Origin: Pseudobutyrivibrio sp.
GTDB lineage: Bacteria > Bacillota > Clostridia > Lachnospirales > Lachnospiraceae
DNA length: 64,000 bases
Direction: 5' to 3'
NCBI GenBank assembly: GCA_024684955.1
Contig: JAIKWH010000005.1
Location: 43,198-107,197 of the forward strand
The notes beneath the pieces are model-generated. The model saw only the letters and a program-made list of their open reading frames with translations. It had not been told where the DNA came from and made no database searches. The number at the start of each line of letters is the position of its first letter. Positions within the stretch are counted from its first letter, which is position 1. This document shows, in pieces, positions 27,268-35,793 of the stretch. The position numbers and the translations under genes were made by a program.

Positions 27268-28938
27268 ATGAAGTCAGACATTGAAATTGCACAGGAAACT
27301 AAAATGGTTCACATCAAAGAGGTAGCGGCTCAACTTGATGTAAACGAAGATGATTTGGAATTGTATGGAAAATATAAGGCCAAACTTTCCGATGAACTGT
27401 TAGACAAAATTAAGGACAAAAAGGATGGAAAGTTAGTTTTAGTTACTGCGATAAACCCTACTCCTGCTGGTGAAGGAAAAACTACTACATCAGTTGGATT
27501 GGCTGAGGCCATGGGTGTCCTTGGTAAAAAGGCTTGTCTGGCCCTTCGTGAGCCTTCTTTAGGACCTTGTTTTGGTATAAAGGGTGGTGCCGCTGGCGGC
27601 GGTTATGCCCAGGTAGTTCCTATGGAGGATTTGAATCTTCATTTCACTGGAGATTTTCATGCTATTACCTCTGCAAACAATCTGCTTGCAGCCATTTTAG
27701 ACAACCACATTCAGCAGGGAAATGAACTGGGCATTGACCCTAGACAGATAGTTTGGAAGAGATGCCTTGATATGAATGACAGGGCCCTTAGAAATATAGT
27801 TGTTGGCCTTGGCTCAAAGATGGATGGTATGGTTAGAGAAGACCATTTCGTAATCACAGTAGCCTCTGAGATTATGGCTATCCTTTGCCTGGCTGATGAC
27901 ATGCATGATTTAAAGAAGCGTCTTGGCAGAATTATTGTTGCCTATACTTTTGATGGCAAGCCAGTTACTGCTGAGGACCTAAAGGCCACTGGCTCTATGG
28001 CAGCTCTTTTAAAGGATGCCCTAAAACCAAACCTTATTCAAACATTAGAGCATACACCAGCAATTGTCCATGGTGGTCCATTTGCAAATATTGCCCATGG
28101 CTGTAACTCTGTTAAGGCTACCAAGGCTGCTATGAAACTTGCTGATATTACAATTACTGAGGCAGGTTTTGGTGCAGATTTAGGTGCTGAAAAGTTTTTT
28201 GATATCAAGTGCCGCATGGCTGGCTTAAAGCCTGATGCTGTTGTTTTAGTTGCCACTATCAGAGCCTTAAAATACAACGGCGGTGTGGCAAAGGACATGC
28301 TTAAAGAAGAAAATTTAGACGCCTTAAAGAAGGGTATTGTAAACCTGGAAAAACACATTGAGAACTTGCATAAATACGGGGTGCCAGTTGTTGTTACCCT
28401 CAATGCTTTTGTATCTGATACAGAGGCAGAGACAGAATATGTTAGAGACTTCTGCCAAAAGAGAGGTTGTGAGTTTGCCCTTTCAAAGGTATGGGAATTT
28501 GGTGGCAAGGGCGGCGTAGAGCTGGCCAACAAAGTCCTTGAGGTATTAGATACTAAAAAGAGCGATTTTAAGCCTCTCTATGAGGACAGTCTCTCCCTTG
28601 ATGAAAAGATAAAGACTGTTGCAAAAGAGATTTATGGGGCAGAAGATGTTTCATATTCACCTGCTGCAGCAAAAGAATTAAAGAGACTTACTGACCTTGG
28701 TATGGGTTCTTTCCCAGTTTGTATGGCCAAGACCCAGTATTCTCTTTCAGATGATCCAAAACAACTTGGCAGACCTAGTGGTTTCACTCTCAATGTAAGA
28801 GAGATTTATCCTTCTGCTGGCGCTGGCTTTATAGTTGCTGTTACTGGTTCTATCATGACAATGCCAGGACTTCCAAAGACTCCTGCTGCATACAATATTG
28901 ACGTTACTGATGATGGGGTAATTACAGGTTTATTCTAA
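27268..28938 (+). CDS. fhs: Formate-tetrahydrofolate ligase
   Basis: Fhs makes 10-formyl-tetrahydrofolate from formate, ATP and THF, feeding purine synthesis and, in acetogens, the methyl branch of the Wood-Ljungdahl pathway. It is 556 residues, the usual length. [18 protein letters not shown] is the P-loop region (about residues 65-82), followed by [20 protein letters not shown] (about 95-114). No other one-carbon pathway gene is adjacent, so a general folate role is the modest reading. The start has AAGGAG upstream. Confidence 0.99.
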   Translation: MKSDIEIAQETKMVHIKEVAAQLDVNEDDLELYGKYKAKLSDELLDKIKDKKDGKLVLVTAINPTPAGEGKTTTSVGLAEAMGVLGKKACLALREPSLGPCFGIKGGAAGGGYAQVVPMEDLNLHFTGDFHAITSANNLLAAILDNHIQQGNELGIDPRQIVWKRCLDMNDRALRNIVVGLGSKMDGMVREDHFVITVASEIMAILCLADDMHDLKKRLGRIIVAYTFDGKPVTAEDLKATGSMAALLKDALKPNLIQTLEHTPAIVHGGPFANIAHGCNSVKATKAAMKLADITITEAGFGADLGAEKFFDIKCRMAGLKPDAVVLVATIRALKYNGGVAKDMLKEENLDALKKGIVNLEKHIENLHKYGVPVVVTLNAFVSDTEAETEYVRDFCQKRGCEFALSKVWEFGGKGGVELANKVLEVLDTKKSDFKPLYEDSLSLDEKIKTVAKEIYGAEDVSYSPAAAKELKRLTDLGMGSFPVCMAKTQYSLSDDPKQLGRPSGFTLNVREIYPSAGAGFIVAVTGSIMTMPGLPKTPAAYNIDVTDDGVITGLF

Positions 28939-28941
28939 TTT

Positions 28942-30117
28942 ATGAAGTGTCAAAAATGTGGAAAGGAAATTGAATCTGGACTTTTGTACTGTCCATTCTG
29001 TGGAGAGTCTATTCAACTTGTGCCTGAATATGATGTCTTTGAAGAGGAACTTTTATCTAGAGTGGTAGAGGACAAGGACAAGGCAAAGTCTGACAAGTTC
29101 AACAATGGTGTCTATAATGACATAGACACTGATTCCATGCCTGCAATTGACATTAAAGTAACTGGTTCTAAAAGTAAAGAAATTCAAATATCAAGGGGAA
29201 AGCTTGGAGTAATTCTGGGCTTTTTCCTTACTCTAATTTTATCTATTATTTTTGTCATTGTATATTTTAATAGCACCCACACCTTTGATTATCGAATGAA
29301 ACTAGCATATGAGGCCGAGGCTGATGAGCAGTACAAAAAGGCTCTGGAATATTATTCAGAGGCTCTTTCTATCGATTCCTCATCCTTTGATGCCCTGTAT
29401 GGTCAGGGTAGGATGTACTATGAATTAAAGGATTACAGTGACGCAATCACAAAGTTTAATATGGCCCTTACTCTGGATCCGGAAAATACACAGGTTTACA
29501 CTTATCTTTTGGATTCTTACCAGTATATTGGGGACTATGATTCTATAAATAATTTGGCAGCATCGGCCCCTAATGATGAAATCTTGGATTTGATATCTGA
29601 ATATACAGTGCTTCCACCATCCTTTAGCCTGGACGGGGGAGAATATCATTCTAAGATTACCCTATATCTGATAGAGAGTAATGGCTATGATATCTACTAC
29701 ACTACCAACGGGAAAAATCCAACCACCTCCGGAAAACTTTACAAGGGTTCCATTGAGTTGGAAGAGGGCGAAACCACTGTTAAGGCAGTGTGCCAAAAGA
29801 ACAATAATGAGTATTCTCAGGTAGTGTCTGAAACTTATAATATTACTTATGATGAAATGGTTGTGCCTACTCCAGAGGTTACTCCTGCATCTGGCATCTA
29901 CTACGAGCCTACCCTGATTACAATCCATGTTCCTTCCGGCTATAGTGCCTACTATACCTGGGATGGGTCTGACCCTTCTCTAGGGGGAGGTATCAGGTAT
30001 TCTCAGCCATTTTATGTACTGGATGGGGCAAGTGTTCTTTGGGTAGTTTTAAAGGATTCAAAGGGAGAATATTCCCAGGCTCCATACGTGGCCAACTATG
30101 TCTATATTAAGGAATAA
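28942..30117 (+). CDS. Zinc-ribbon, TPR and chitobiase-C-like domain membrane protein
   Basis: This 391-residue protein has an unusual domain order. An N-terminal zinc ribbon (CxxC at residues 3-6 and again near residue 18) is followed by a spacer, a transmembrane helix (about residues 90-113), and two or three TPR repeats (about 125-205), with YYSEALSIDSSSFDALYGQG as the clearest unit. Two chitobiase/beta-hexosaminidase C-terminal-type modules follow (about 215-300 and 305-385), each with a YYTTNGKNPT- or YYTWDGSDPS-like turn. Topology predicts the zinc ribbon in the cytoplasm and the rest outside. It starts three bases after fhs without a clear ribosome binding site. Function unknown. Confidence 0.8.
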   Translation: MKCQKCGKEIESGLLYCPFCGESIQLVPEYDVFEEELLSRVVEDKDKAKSDKFNNGVYNDIDTDSMPAIDIKVTGSKSKEIQISRGKLGVILGFFLTLILSIIFVIVYFNSTHTFDYRMKLAYEAEADEQYKKALEYYSEALSIDSSSFDALYGQGRMYYELKDYSDAITKFNMALTLDPENTQVYTYLLDSYQYIGDYDSINNLAASAPNDEILDLISEYTVLPPSFSLDGGEYHSKITLYLIESNGYDIYYTTNGKNPTTSGKLYKGSIELEEGETTVKAVCQKNNNEYSQVVSETYNITYDEMVVPTPEVTPASGIYYEPTLITIHVPSGYSAYYTWDGSDPSLGGGIRYSQPFYVLDGASVLWVVLKDSKGEYSQAPYVANYVYIKE

Positions 30118-30120
30118 AGA

Positions 30121-30149
30121 TTGTGTCCTTATTGGAAATGAACTAAAAT
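30121..30149 (+). promoter_or_regulatory. Candidate rlmH promoter
   Basis: TTGTGT (30121-30126) and TAAAAT (30144-30149) are 17 bases apart. The -10 ends only seven bases before the rlmH ATG at 30157, so transcription would start at or next to the initiation codon. Confidence 0.45.
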
Positions 30150-30156
30150 ATTAGAC

Positions 30157-30636
30157 ATGAATATAAAGATTCTTTGTGTTGGAAAAATAAAAGAAAAATT
30201 CTATTCTGATGCTATTTCAGAGTATTCCAAAAGACTATCAAAATACTGTTCCCTCGAGATAATAGAGGTGGCGGATGAGAAAACTATAGAGAATCTCTCT
30301 GATACCCAGGCCGCCCTCATCAAAAACAAAGAGGGGGAGAGGATCTTAAAACACATAGATCCAAAGGATTTTTGCATCGCGCTGGCTATAAAGGGCAAAG
30401 AGATGGATTCCATTGCATTTTCAAAGTATTTGGACAATGGATTTATAAATGGAATTTCAGATATTGATTTTGTTATTGGAGGGTCTTTGGGCTTGTCTGA
30501 TGAGGTTTTATCTAGAGCGGATTACAAGATATCCTTTTCTATGATGACCTTTCCACACCAACTTATGAGGGTGATTCTCCTTGAGCAAATATATAGGGCT
30601 TTTAGAATTATGAAAAACGAGCCCTATCATAAATGA
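30157..30636 (+). CDS. rlmH: 23S rRNA (pseudouridine-1915-N3)-methyltransferase RlmH
   Basis: RlmH, a SPOUT methyltransferase, methylates pseudouridine 1915 in helix 69 of 23S rRNA using S-adenosylmethionine. It is 159 residues, the usual size. The knot region shows FVIGGSLGLSDEVL (about residues 107-120) and SFSMMTFPHQLMRVILLEQIY (split by convention near residue 128 on), and the protein ends NEPYHK, the family's invariant C-terminus. The N-terminus MNIKILCVGK aligns with other RlmH proteins, so the ATG at 30157 is fixed although no Shine-Dalgarno precedes it. Confidence 0.97.
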   Translation: MNIKILCVGKIKEKFYSDAISEYSKRLSKYCSLEIIEVADEKTIENLSDTQAALIKNKEGERILKHIDPKDFCIALAIKGKEMDSIAFSKYLDNGFINGISDIDFVIGGSLGLSDEVLSRADYKISFSMMTFPHQLMRVILLEQIYRAFRIMKNEPYHK

Positions 30637-30653
30637 TATAAGAGGTGTTTTTT

Positions 30654-31958
30654 ATGAGAATGTACGATCTAATTGAAAAAAAGAAAATGGGTCAAGAACT
30701 ATCTACAGAGGAAATCTATCACATTATTGATGGATATACTGATGGTTCAATTCCTGATTACCAGATTTCTGCCTTACTTATGGCAATCTATTTTAAGGGA
30801 ATGAATGTTAGGGAAAGATATGACCTTACTATGGCCATGAGAGACTCAGGGGAAATTTTAGATCTTTCTTCTATAAATGGGGTCAAAATCGACAAGCATT
30901 CTACTGGTGGCGTAGGAGACAAGGTCACTCTTGTACTTGGGCCTATCATTGCCTCTATTGGGGTGCCTGTTGCAAAAATGTCTGGTAGAGGACTAGGACA
31001 TACTGGTGGTACTATTGATAAATTGGAGGCATTCCCAGGCTTTAATGTAGAACTTTCAGATGATGATTTCATTCATCAGGTAAATGATATTAAAATTGCA
31101 GTTACTGGACAGTCTAAAAATCTTGCTCCAGCTGACAAAAAGTTGTACGCCCTAAGAGATGTTACGGCAACAGTAGACGAGACATCCCTTATTACAGGTT
31201 CTATCATGTCAAAGAAACTGGCTGCTGGCACAGATGCAATTGTACTTGATGTAACAGTTGGAGATGGTGCCTTTATGAAGACCAAGGACAAGGCGCTGGA
31301 GTTGGCCCAATCTATGGTTGATATAGGAAAGAGGGCCGGCAAGAAAATCGCAGCAATTCTCACCAATATGGATGAGCCATTAGGATATGCTATCGGCAAC
31401 AATCTGGAGGTTATTGAAGCCATTAACGCATTACGTGGCAATGGACCAAAAGACCTTATGGAGGTTGTATATAGTCTGGGAGCCCAGATGATTGCATTCT
31501 CAGGTATTGAGACTGACAAGGCAAAGGCTCGCCTGCTCATGGAAAAGGCTATTGAGGACGGTTCTGCCTTTAATAAATTTGTAGAGTTTATTGAATACCA
31601 AGGCGGAGATGCTTCTTTTGCAAAGGATATTAATAAATTTAAGCCTGCCAAGTACATTATTCCTGTAAAGGCTAATGAGGCAGGCTATGTACACGCTATA
31701 AAGGCTGAGGCTGTGGGTTTGGCTTCCATGACATTAGGCGGAGGTCGTGAGACTTTTGATGATGTGATAGATATGTCTGTGGGCATCATCTTAAACAAAA
31801 AGGTGGGAGATGCTATTTCTCTTGATGAGCCTATTTGCTTCATCCACGCCAATAGCATGGAAAAGGCCAAAGTAGCCGAGGAAATGATTAGAAAGGCTGT
31901 TTCAATCAAGGCTGAAAAATGTGACGAGATGACACTTATTATTGATACAGTAGAGTAA
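30654..31958 (+). CDS. pdp: Pyrimidine-nucleoside phosphorylase
   Basis: This salvage enzyme splits uridine, thymidine and deoxyuridine by phosphorolysis. The 434 residues carry the thymidine/pyrimidine phosphorylase signature: KHSTGGVGDKVTL (about residues 81-93) and SGRGLGHTGGTIDKLE (about 110-125), with the C-terminal domain retained. Length and motifs fit the Firmicutes pyrimidine-specific group better than AMP phosphorylases. I chose the ATG at 30654, eight bases after AGAGG; a GTG at 30645 overlaps that site. It sits between rlmH and phoH. Confidence 0.93.
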   Translation: MRMYDLIEKKKMGQELSTEEIYHIIDGYTDGSIPDYQISALLMAIYFKGMNVRERYDLTMAMRDSGEILDLSSINGVKIDKHSTGGVGDKVTLVLGPIIASIGVPVAKMSGRGLGHTGGTIDKLEAFPGFNVELSDDDFIHQVNDIKIAVTGQSKNLAPADKKLYALRDVTATVDETSLITGSIMSKKLAAGTDAIVLDVTVGDGAFMKTKDKALELAQSMVDIGKRAGKKIAAILTNMDEPLGYAIGNNLEVIEAINALRGNGPKDLMEVVYSLGAQMIAFSGIETDKAKARLLMEKAIEDGSAFNKFVEFIEYQGGDASFAKDINKFKPAKYIIPVKANEAGYVHAIKAEAVGLASMTLGGGRETFDDVIDMSVGIILNKKVGDAISLDEPICFIHANSMEKAKVAEEMIRKAVSIKAEKCDEMTLIIDTVE

Positions 31959-31959
31959 A

Positions 31960-32949
31960 ATGGACGAATTTTCATTAGATATTTCAATTCCCAACCAGTA
32001 TATGGGAAATATATTTGGCCAGTTTGACAAGCACATTAAAAGCATAGAAAAAAAGATGAATGTCAGCCTTGTGGCAAGAGATGATTCCCTCAGACTGATG
32101 GGGGAGGAAAACAGGGTTAGACATGCCCATACTGTCATTGATGAATTGCTGAGCCTGGCTAAAAAGGGAAATACAATTACAACGCAGGATGTAAATTACG
32201 TTATGTCATTAGAAATCGAAAAGGTAGAGAGTCATTTGACCTCTGAGGCCAGGGGGGAGATTATTTGCCATACTACTACAGGCAAGCCCGTTGCCCCAAA
32301 GACTCTTGGTCAAAAAAAATATGTAGATGCCATTGAAAACAATATGATTGTTTTTGGCGTGGGACCTGCCGGTACTGGCAAGACCTATCTGGCTATGGCA
32401 AAGGCTATCACCGCCTTTAAAAATGAGGAGGTTAGCAGAATCATCCTCACTAGACCTGCCATTGAGGCCGGAGAGAAACTGGGATTTTTGCCAGGTGATT
32501 TGCAGAGCAAGGTTGACCCATATCTCAGGCCTTTGTACGATGCCCTCTATCAGATAATGGGGGCTGAGGCCTTCCAGAGGAATATGGAAAAGGGGCTGAT
32601 TGAGGTTGCTCCTCTTGCTTACATGCGTGGCAGGACTTTGGACAATGCATTTATTATTTTGGACGAGGCTCAAAATACAACTCCTGCCCAGATGAAAATG
32701 TTTTTGACAAGAATTGGCTTTGGGTCAAAGGCTGTTATTACCGGTGACCAGACCCAAAAAGATTTGCCAAAGGGGCAAAAATCTGGTCTGGATGATGCAA
32801 TGGCTGTTCTTAAAAATATTGAGGACATTAGCCTTTGTGAATTAAAGGCTGCTGACGTTGTCCGTCATCCTCTTGTGCAAAAGATTGTTAACGCCTACGA
32901 GGTGGCTGAGAAAAGACAAAATTCTAAGACTAAAAGGGCTAAATCATGA
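31960..32949 (+). CDS. PhoH-family ATPase
   Basis: PhoH/YbeZ-family ATPases associate with YbeY and RNA metabolism. The 329 residues show GPAGTGKT (Walker A, about residues 130-137), FIILDEAQNT (Walker B, about 228-237) and TGDQTQKDLP, the family's SF1-like motif. An N-terminal KH-like segment precedes the ATPase. The gene order phoH, PgpH-like gene, ybeY is the standard Firmicutes arrangement. It overlaps the next start (ATGA). Confidence 0.95.
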   Translation: MDEFSLDISIPNQYMGNIFGQFDKHIKSIEKKMNVSLVARDDSLRLMGEENRVRHAHTVIDELLSLAKKGNTITTQDVNYVMSLEIEKVESHLTSEARGEIICHTTTGKPVAPKTLGQKKYVDAIENNMIVFGVGPAGTGKTYLAMAKAITAFKNEEVSRIILTRPAIEAGEKLGFLPGDLQSKVDPYLRPLYDALYQIMGAEAFQRNMEKGLIEVAPLAYMRGRTLDNAFIILDEAQNTTPAQMKMFLTRIGFGSKAVITGDQTQKDLPKGQKSGLDDAMAVLKNIEDISLCELKAADVVRHPLVQKIVNAYEVAEKRQNSKTKRAKS

Positions 32950-34151
32950 CAGTTACTAACAGATTTTCATGGATGAGGTTTTTCAACCTCCTTGGTGTAG
33001 CAATAATTTTTATTGCAAGTACCATTGCAATATCCCTGCTTAATTCCTTATTAATAGACAAAGTAATATGCCTACTGGCCTTGGATATATGTTTTTTCTT
33101 TATGATGGCTGTGGATTTTACCCTAAAAAGAATTAGGGGAGTGCTGCCAGAGGACAATTTGATTACCTATGGCAAAGTTTTATTTGTTGTACTAATAGAC
33201 TTTGTCATTATGATTTTATCCTCCCAGTTTGCCCCAGATTTTTTTGCCCCGGTTATGCTTTTTGTTCTCATAGCTAGCACGGTATTTCATCAGGGCACAA
33301 ATGCTGCTTTTGGCATTTTTTTAGTCAGCCTTTTGGCTGTGGCAAATGACATTAGTAGCTACATGCTGATTTGCTATATTCTTCTCATATCCTTTGGGAT
33401 TATTATTTCATCTATTTTAAAAATCGATGATTCCTTAAACAAAATATGTGGGCTAATAATGATATTTTCCATCAATACCCTTATTCCCGTAATATTTTAT
33501 TATTTCACCTATTTGGAAATTTCTTTCAATGTGGTAATGGGAGCCTTGGCTGAGGGCCTGTTTGTGTGTTTGCTTTCTTCTGTCTTTGTAGTCTTCCTAA
33601 ACAGGATAGTAGCAAAAGAACAGACCATGCCCTATGAGCTTTACCTTAGTCCGGACTATAGCCTATATCAGGACATTCACAAATTCTCCTATATAGAGTT
33701 TACCCATGCAAAAAGGGTGTCAGCCCTTTCTAGAGAATGTGCCAGGGCTATAAATGCAAATGTGGACTTGGCAGCAACAGCCGGATTTTACTATAGACTT
33801 GGCAAATTAGAGGGGGAGCCTATTATTGACAATGCTTTAAAAATTGCCAACAACCATTGTTTCCCTATAGATGTTATTAAAATTCTTTCAGAATATGGAT
33901 GCATTTTGAATTTGCCTAGCACTAAAGAATCGGCTATTGTCCACATGGTAGATTCTGTTGTCACCAAGGTTGAATTATTTGATTCAGATTCCATGTCATC
34001 ATCTTGGAATCAGAACATGGTTATATATCAAACAATTAACGAATTATCTCAAAAGGGTTACTACGATAATTCTGGATTGACTATGAATCAATTTTTGATA
34101 ATCAGAGAGAGATTGGCAAAAGAGGACATATTAAATGACAGTTTATATTGA
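32946..34151 (+). CDS. Degenerate PgpH-like membrane HD protein (predicted inactive)
   Basis: Position and sequence link this 401-residue protein to PgpH, the 7TM-HD phosphodiesterase that hydrolyses c-di-AMP and lies between phoH and ybeY in many Firmicutes. Residues about 10-225 form roughly seven membrane helices. The large extracytoplasmic domain normally between the first and second helices is absent. The HD region (about 235-390) is recognisable: LYLSPDYSLYQDI, THAKRVSALS and an ATAGFYYRLGK segment align with the family's LxELSNPxxPLL, HHSLMVANL and GAYYHDIGK. The HD dyad is replaced by Arg-Leu, and other metal-binding histidines are missing. It overlaps phoH by four bases and ybeY by 17. 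Hydrolysis is unlikely; nucleotide sensing or a structural role is possible. Confidence 0.75.
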   Translation: MTVTNRFSWMRFFNLLGVAIIFIASTIAISLLNSLLIDKVICLLALDICFFFMMAVDFTLKRIRGVLPEDNLITYGKVLFVVLIDFVIMILSSQFAPDFFAPVMLFVLIASTVFHQGTNAAFGIFLVSLLAVANDISSYMLICYILLISFGIIISSILKIDDSLNKICGLIMIFSINTLIPVIFYYFTYLEISFNVVMGALAEGLFVCLLSSVFVVFLNRIVAKEQTMPYELYLSPDYSLYQDIHKFSYIEFTHAKRVSALSRECARAINANVDLAATAGFYYRLGKLEGEPIIDNALKIANNHCFPIDVIKILSEYGCILNLPSTKESAIVHMVDSVVTKVELFDSDSMSSSWNQNMVIYQTINELSQKGYYDNSGLTMNQFLIIRERLAKEDILNDSLY

Positions 34152-34629
34152 AGAAGAAGTTACTGTAGATTTTGATTTTGATTACAAAAAAATCGCCAAG
34201 CAGGTTATTGAAACCAGTCTTGATCATCTGGGATTTCCCTTTGAGGCAGAAGTTTCCATTACAATCACTGATGCCGAGGGGATTCAGGCTATCAACAAGG
34301 AGTTTAGAGATATAGATTCTCCGACTGATGTGCTTTCTTTTCCAATGATTGACTATGAAAGTGCTGGAGATTTTAGTAAAATAGAAAAGAATGAGGATTT
34401 GTTTAATCCAGAATCTGGTGAGGTGATATTGGGGGATGTGGTTTTATGCATAGAGCGCATCCATTCTCAGGCAGAGGAATATGGCCATTCACTGCTGAGA
34501 GAATATGCATTTCTTATAACCCATTCCATGTTACATCTCATGGGATTCGACCACATGACAGATTCAGATGCATCTGCCATGGAAGAAAAACAAAGGGAGA
34601 TTCTTGATATACTCAAGATTTCCCGCTAG
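34135..34629 (+). CDS. ybeY: Endoribonuclease YbeY (16S rRNA maturation)
   Basis: YbeY is a zinc-dependent RNase involved in 16S rRNA 3'-end processing and ribosome quality control. The 164 residues contain the metal signature HSMLHLMGFDH (H-x3-H-x5-H, about residues 130-140) and the RDIDSPTDVLSFP segment (about 60-72) typical of the family. Its ATG overlaps the end of the previous gene by 17 bases, consistent with coupling in the phoH operon. dgkA, cdd and era, which often follow in Firmicutes, are not present here. Confidence 0.96.
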   Translation: MTVYIEEEVTVDFDFDYKKIAKQVIETSLDHLGFPFEAEVSITITDAEGIQAINKEFRDIDSPTDVLSFPMIDYESAGDFSKIEKNEDLFNPESGEVILGDVVLCIERIHSQAEEYGHSLLREYAFLITHSMLHLMGFDHMTDSDASAMEEKQREILDILKISR

Positions 34630-34645
34630 AAAAGGAGAGACATTA

Positions 34646-35785
34646 ATGAAAAAGAAACTGCTATCCCTGGTGCTTGTAACTGCACTGACAGCCACACTCT
34701 TTGCTTGTGGCAAAAAGGAAGAGCCTGTAGAAGATACTTCTACTAGTGTTGACACTGAGGAGCCTGATGAGGTTGCCGAAGATCTGAATGCTGAATTCTG
34801 GACCCAGACAAATGATGAGGGCCAGGTTAGATCTTATCTGACAGGAGATTGGGTTGACGAAGAGTACGGTAGACAGCGTCCTGTAGCCGTTATGATTGAG
34901 AACACAAAGGCTTGCTTACCACAGTATGGTATTGCAAATGCTGGTGTTATCTATGAGTGCGTTGCTGAGGGCGGAATCACTAGAATGATGGCAATTTTTG
35001 ATGATTATTCTGGCCTTGATCAGATTGGTAATGTTAGATCATCTAGACCTTATTATGTATATTTTGCCAGCGAATATGATGCGGTATATGTTCATGCCGG
35101 TGGTAACCCAGCAGCATTTGAGCTTATAGATGGTGGCTTAGTTGAGAATCTTAACCTCCTCACATTAGAGGGCTCTAAGGACAAGGCAGCAGGTTACAGA
35201 ACAGGCAAGTCTGAGCACACACTTTATACAAACTCAAAAGGTATCGATATTGGTGTAGAGAAAAAGTCTTATGACCAGACACTTCCTGCTGATTATGAGC
35301 CTCACTTTGTATTTGATGCAAATGGTAATAAATTAGAGGATGGAGAGGATTGTCAGGCTCTCAAACTCTACTATTATACAAACCATCCATACTGGGTTTA
35401 CAACGAGGAGGATGGCCTCTACTACAGATATGAATTTGGCAAAGAGCAGATTGATGCTATCACAGGTGAGCAGCTTACTGCTAAAAACATCATTATTGAG
35501 ACTGTAGATTGGTGGACATACGAAGGTTCTCAGTACCTTGGATATTATCTCAGCCAGAACACCGGCACAGGCAAGTTCCTTACAAATGGTAAGATGATTG
35601 ACATCACTTGGTCTAAGGACGGAGATAGTGATATTACTCATTACTATGACATGAATGGTGACGAGATAAAGCTTAATGTTGGTACCACATGGATTCAGGC
35701 TTGCCAGCAGACAGACAAGTCAGCAAACTATGTAGGTGACAATGAGTATTATGCTACCGTAGAAGAATTTGAAAAGGCTAACTAA
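34646..35785 (+). CDS. DUF3048 (YerB-like) lipoprotein
   Basis: The 379 residues begin with a lipoprotein signal peptide: KKK, a hydrophobic stretch and LFACGKK, with the lipidated Cys near residue 22. After an acidic linker come the two DUF3048 domains: one marked by RPVAVMIENT and GNVRSSRPYYVYFA, and a C-terminal one with a TGKFLTNGKMIDITWSKDG-type strand pair. Its biochemical role is unknown. I chose the ATG at 34646, which follows AGGAGA and begins the signal peptide; an ATG at 34568 inside ybeY would destroy it. It lies 16 bases after ybeY and is attached to the cell surface. Confidence 0.9.
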   Translation: MKKKLLSLVLVTALTATLFACGKKEEPVEDTSTSVDTEEPDEVAEDLNAEFWTQTNDEGQVRSYLTGDWVDEEYGRQRPVAVMIENTKACLPQYGIANAGVIYECVAEGGITRMMAIFDDYSGLDQIGNVRSSRPYYVYFASEYDAVYVHAGGNPAAFELIDGGLVENLNLLTLEGSKDKAAGYRTGKSEHTLYTNSKGIDIGVEKKSYDQTLPADYEPHFVFDANGNKLEDGEDCQALKLYYYTNHPYWVYNEEDGLYYRYEFGKEQIDAITGEQLTAKNIIIETVDWWTYEGSQYLGYYLSQNTGTGKFLTNGKMIDITWSKDGDSDITHYYDMNGDEIKLNVGTTWIQACQQTDKSANYVGDNEYYATVEEFEKAN

Positions 35786-35793
35786 TTTTATTT

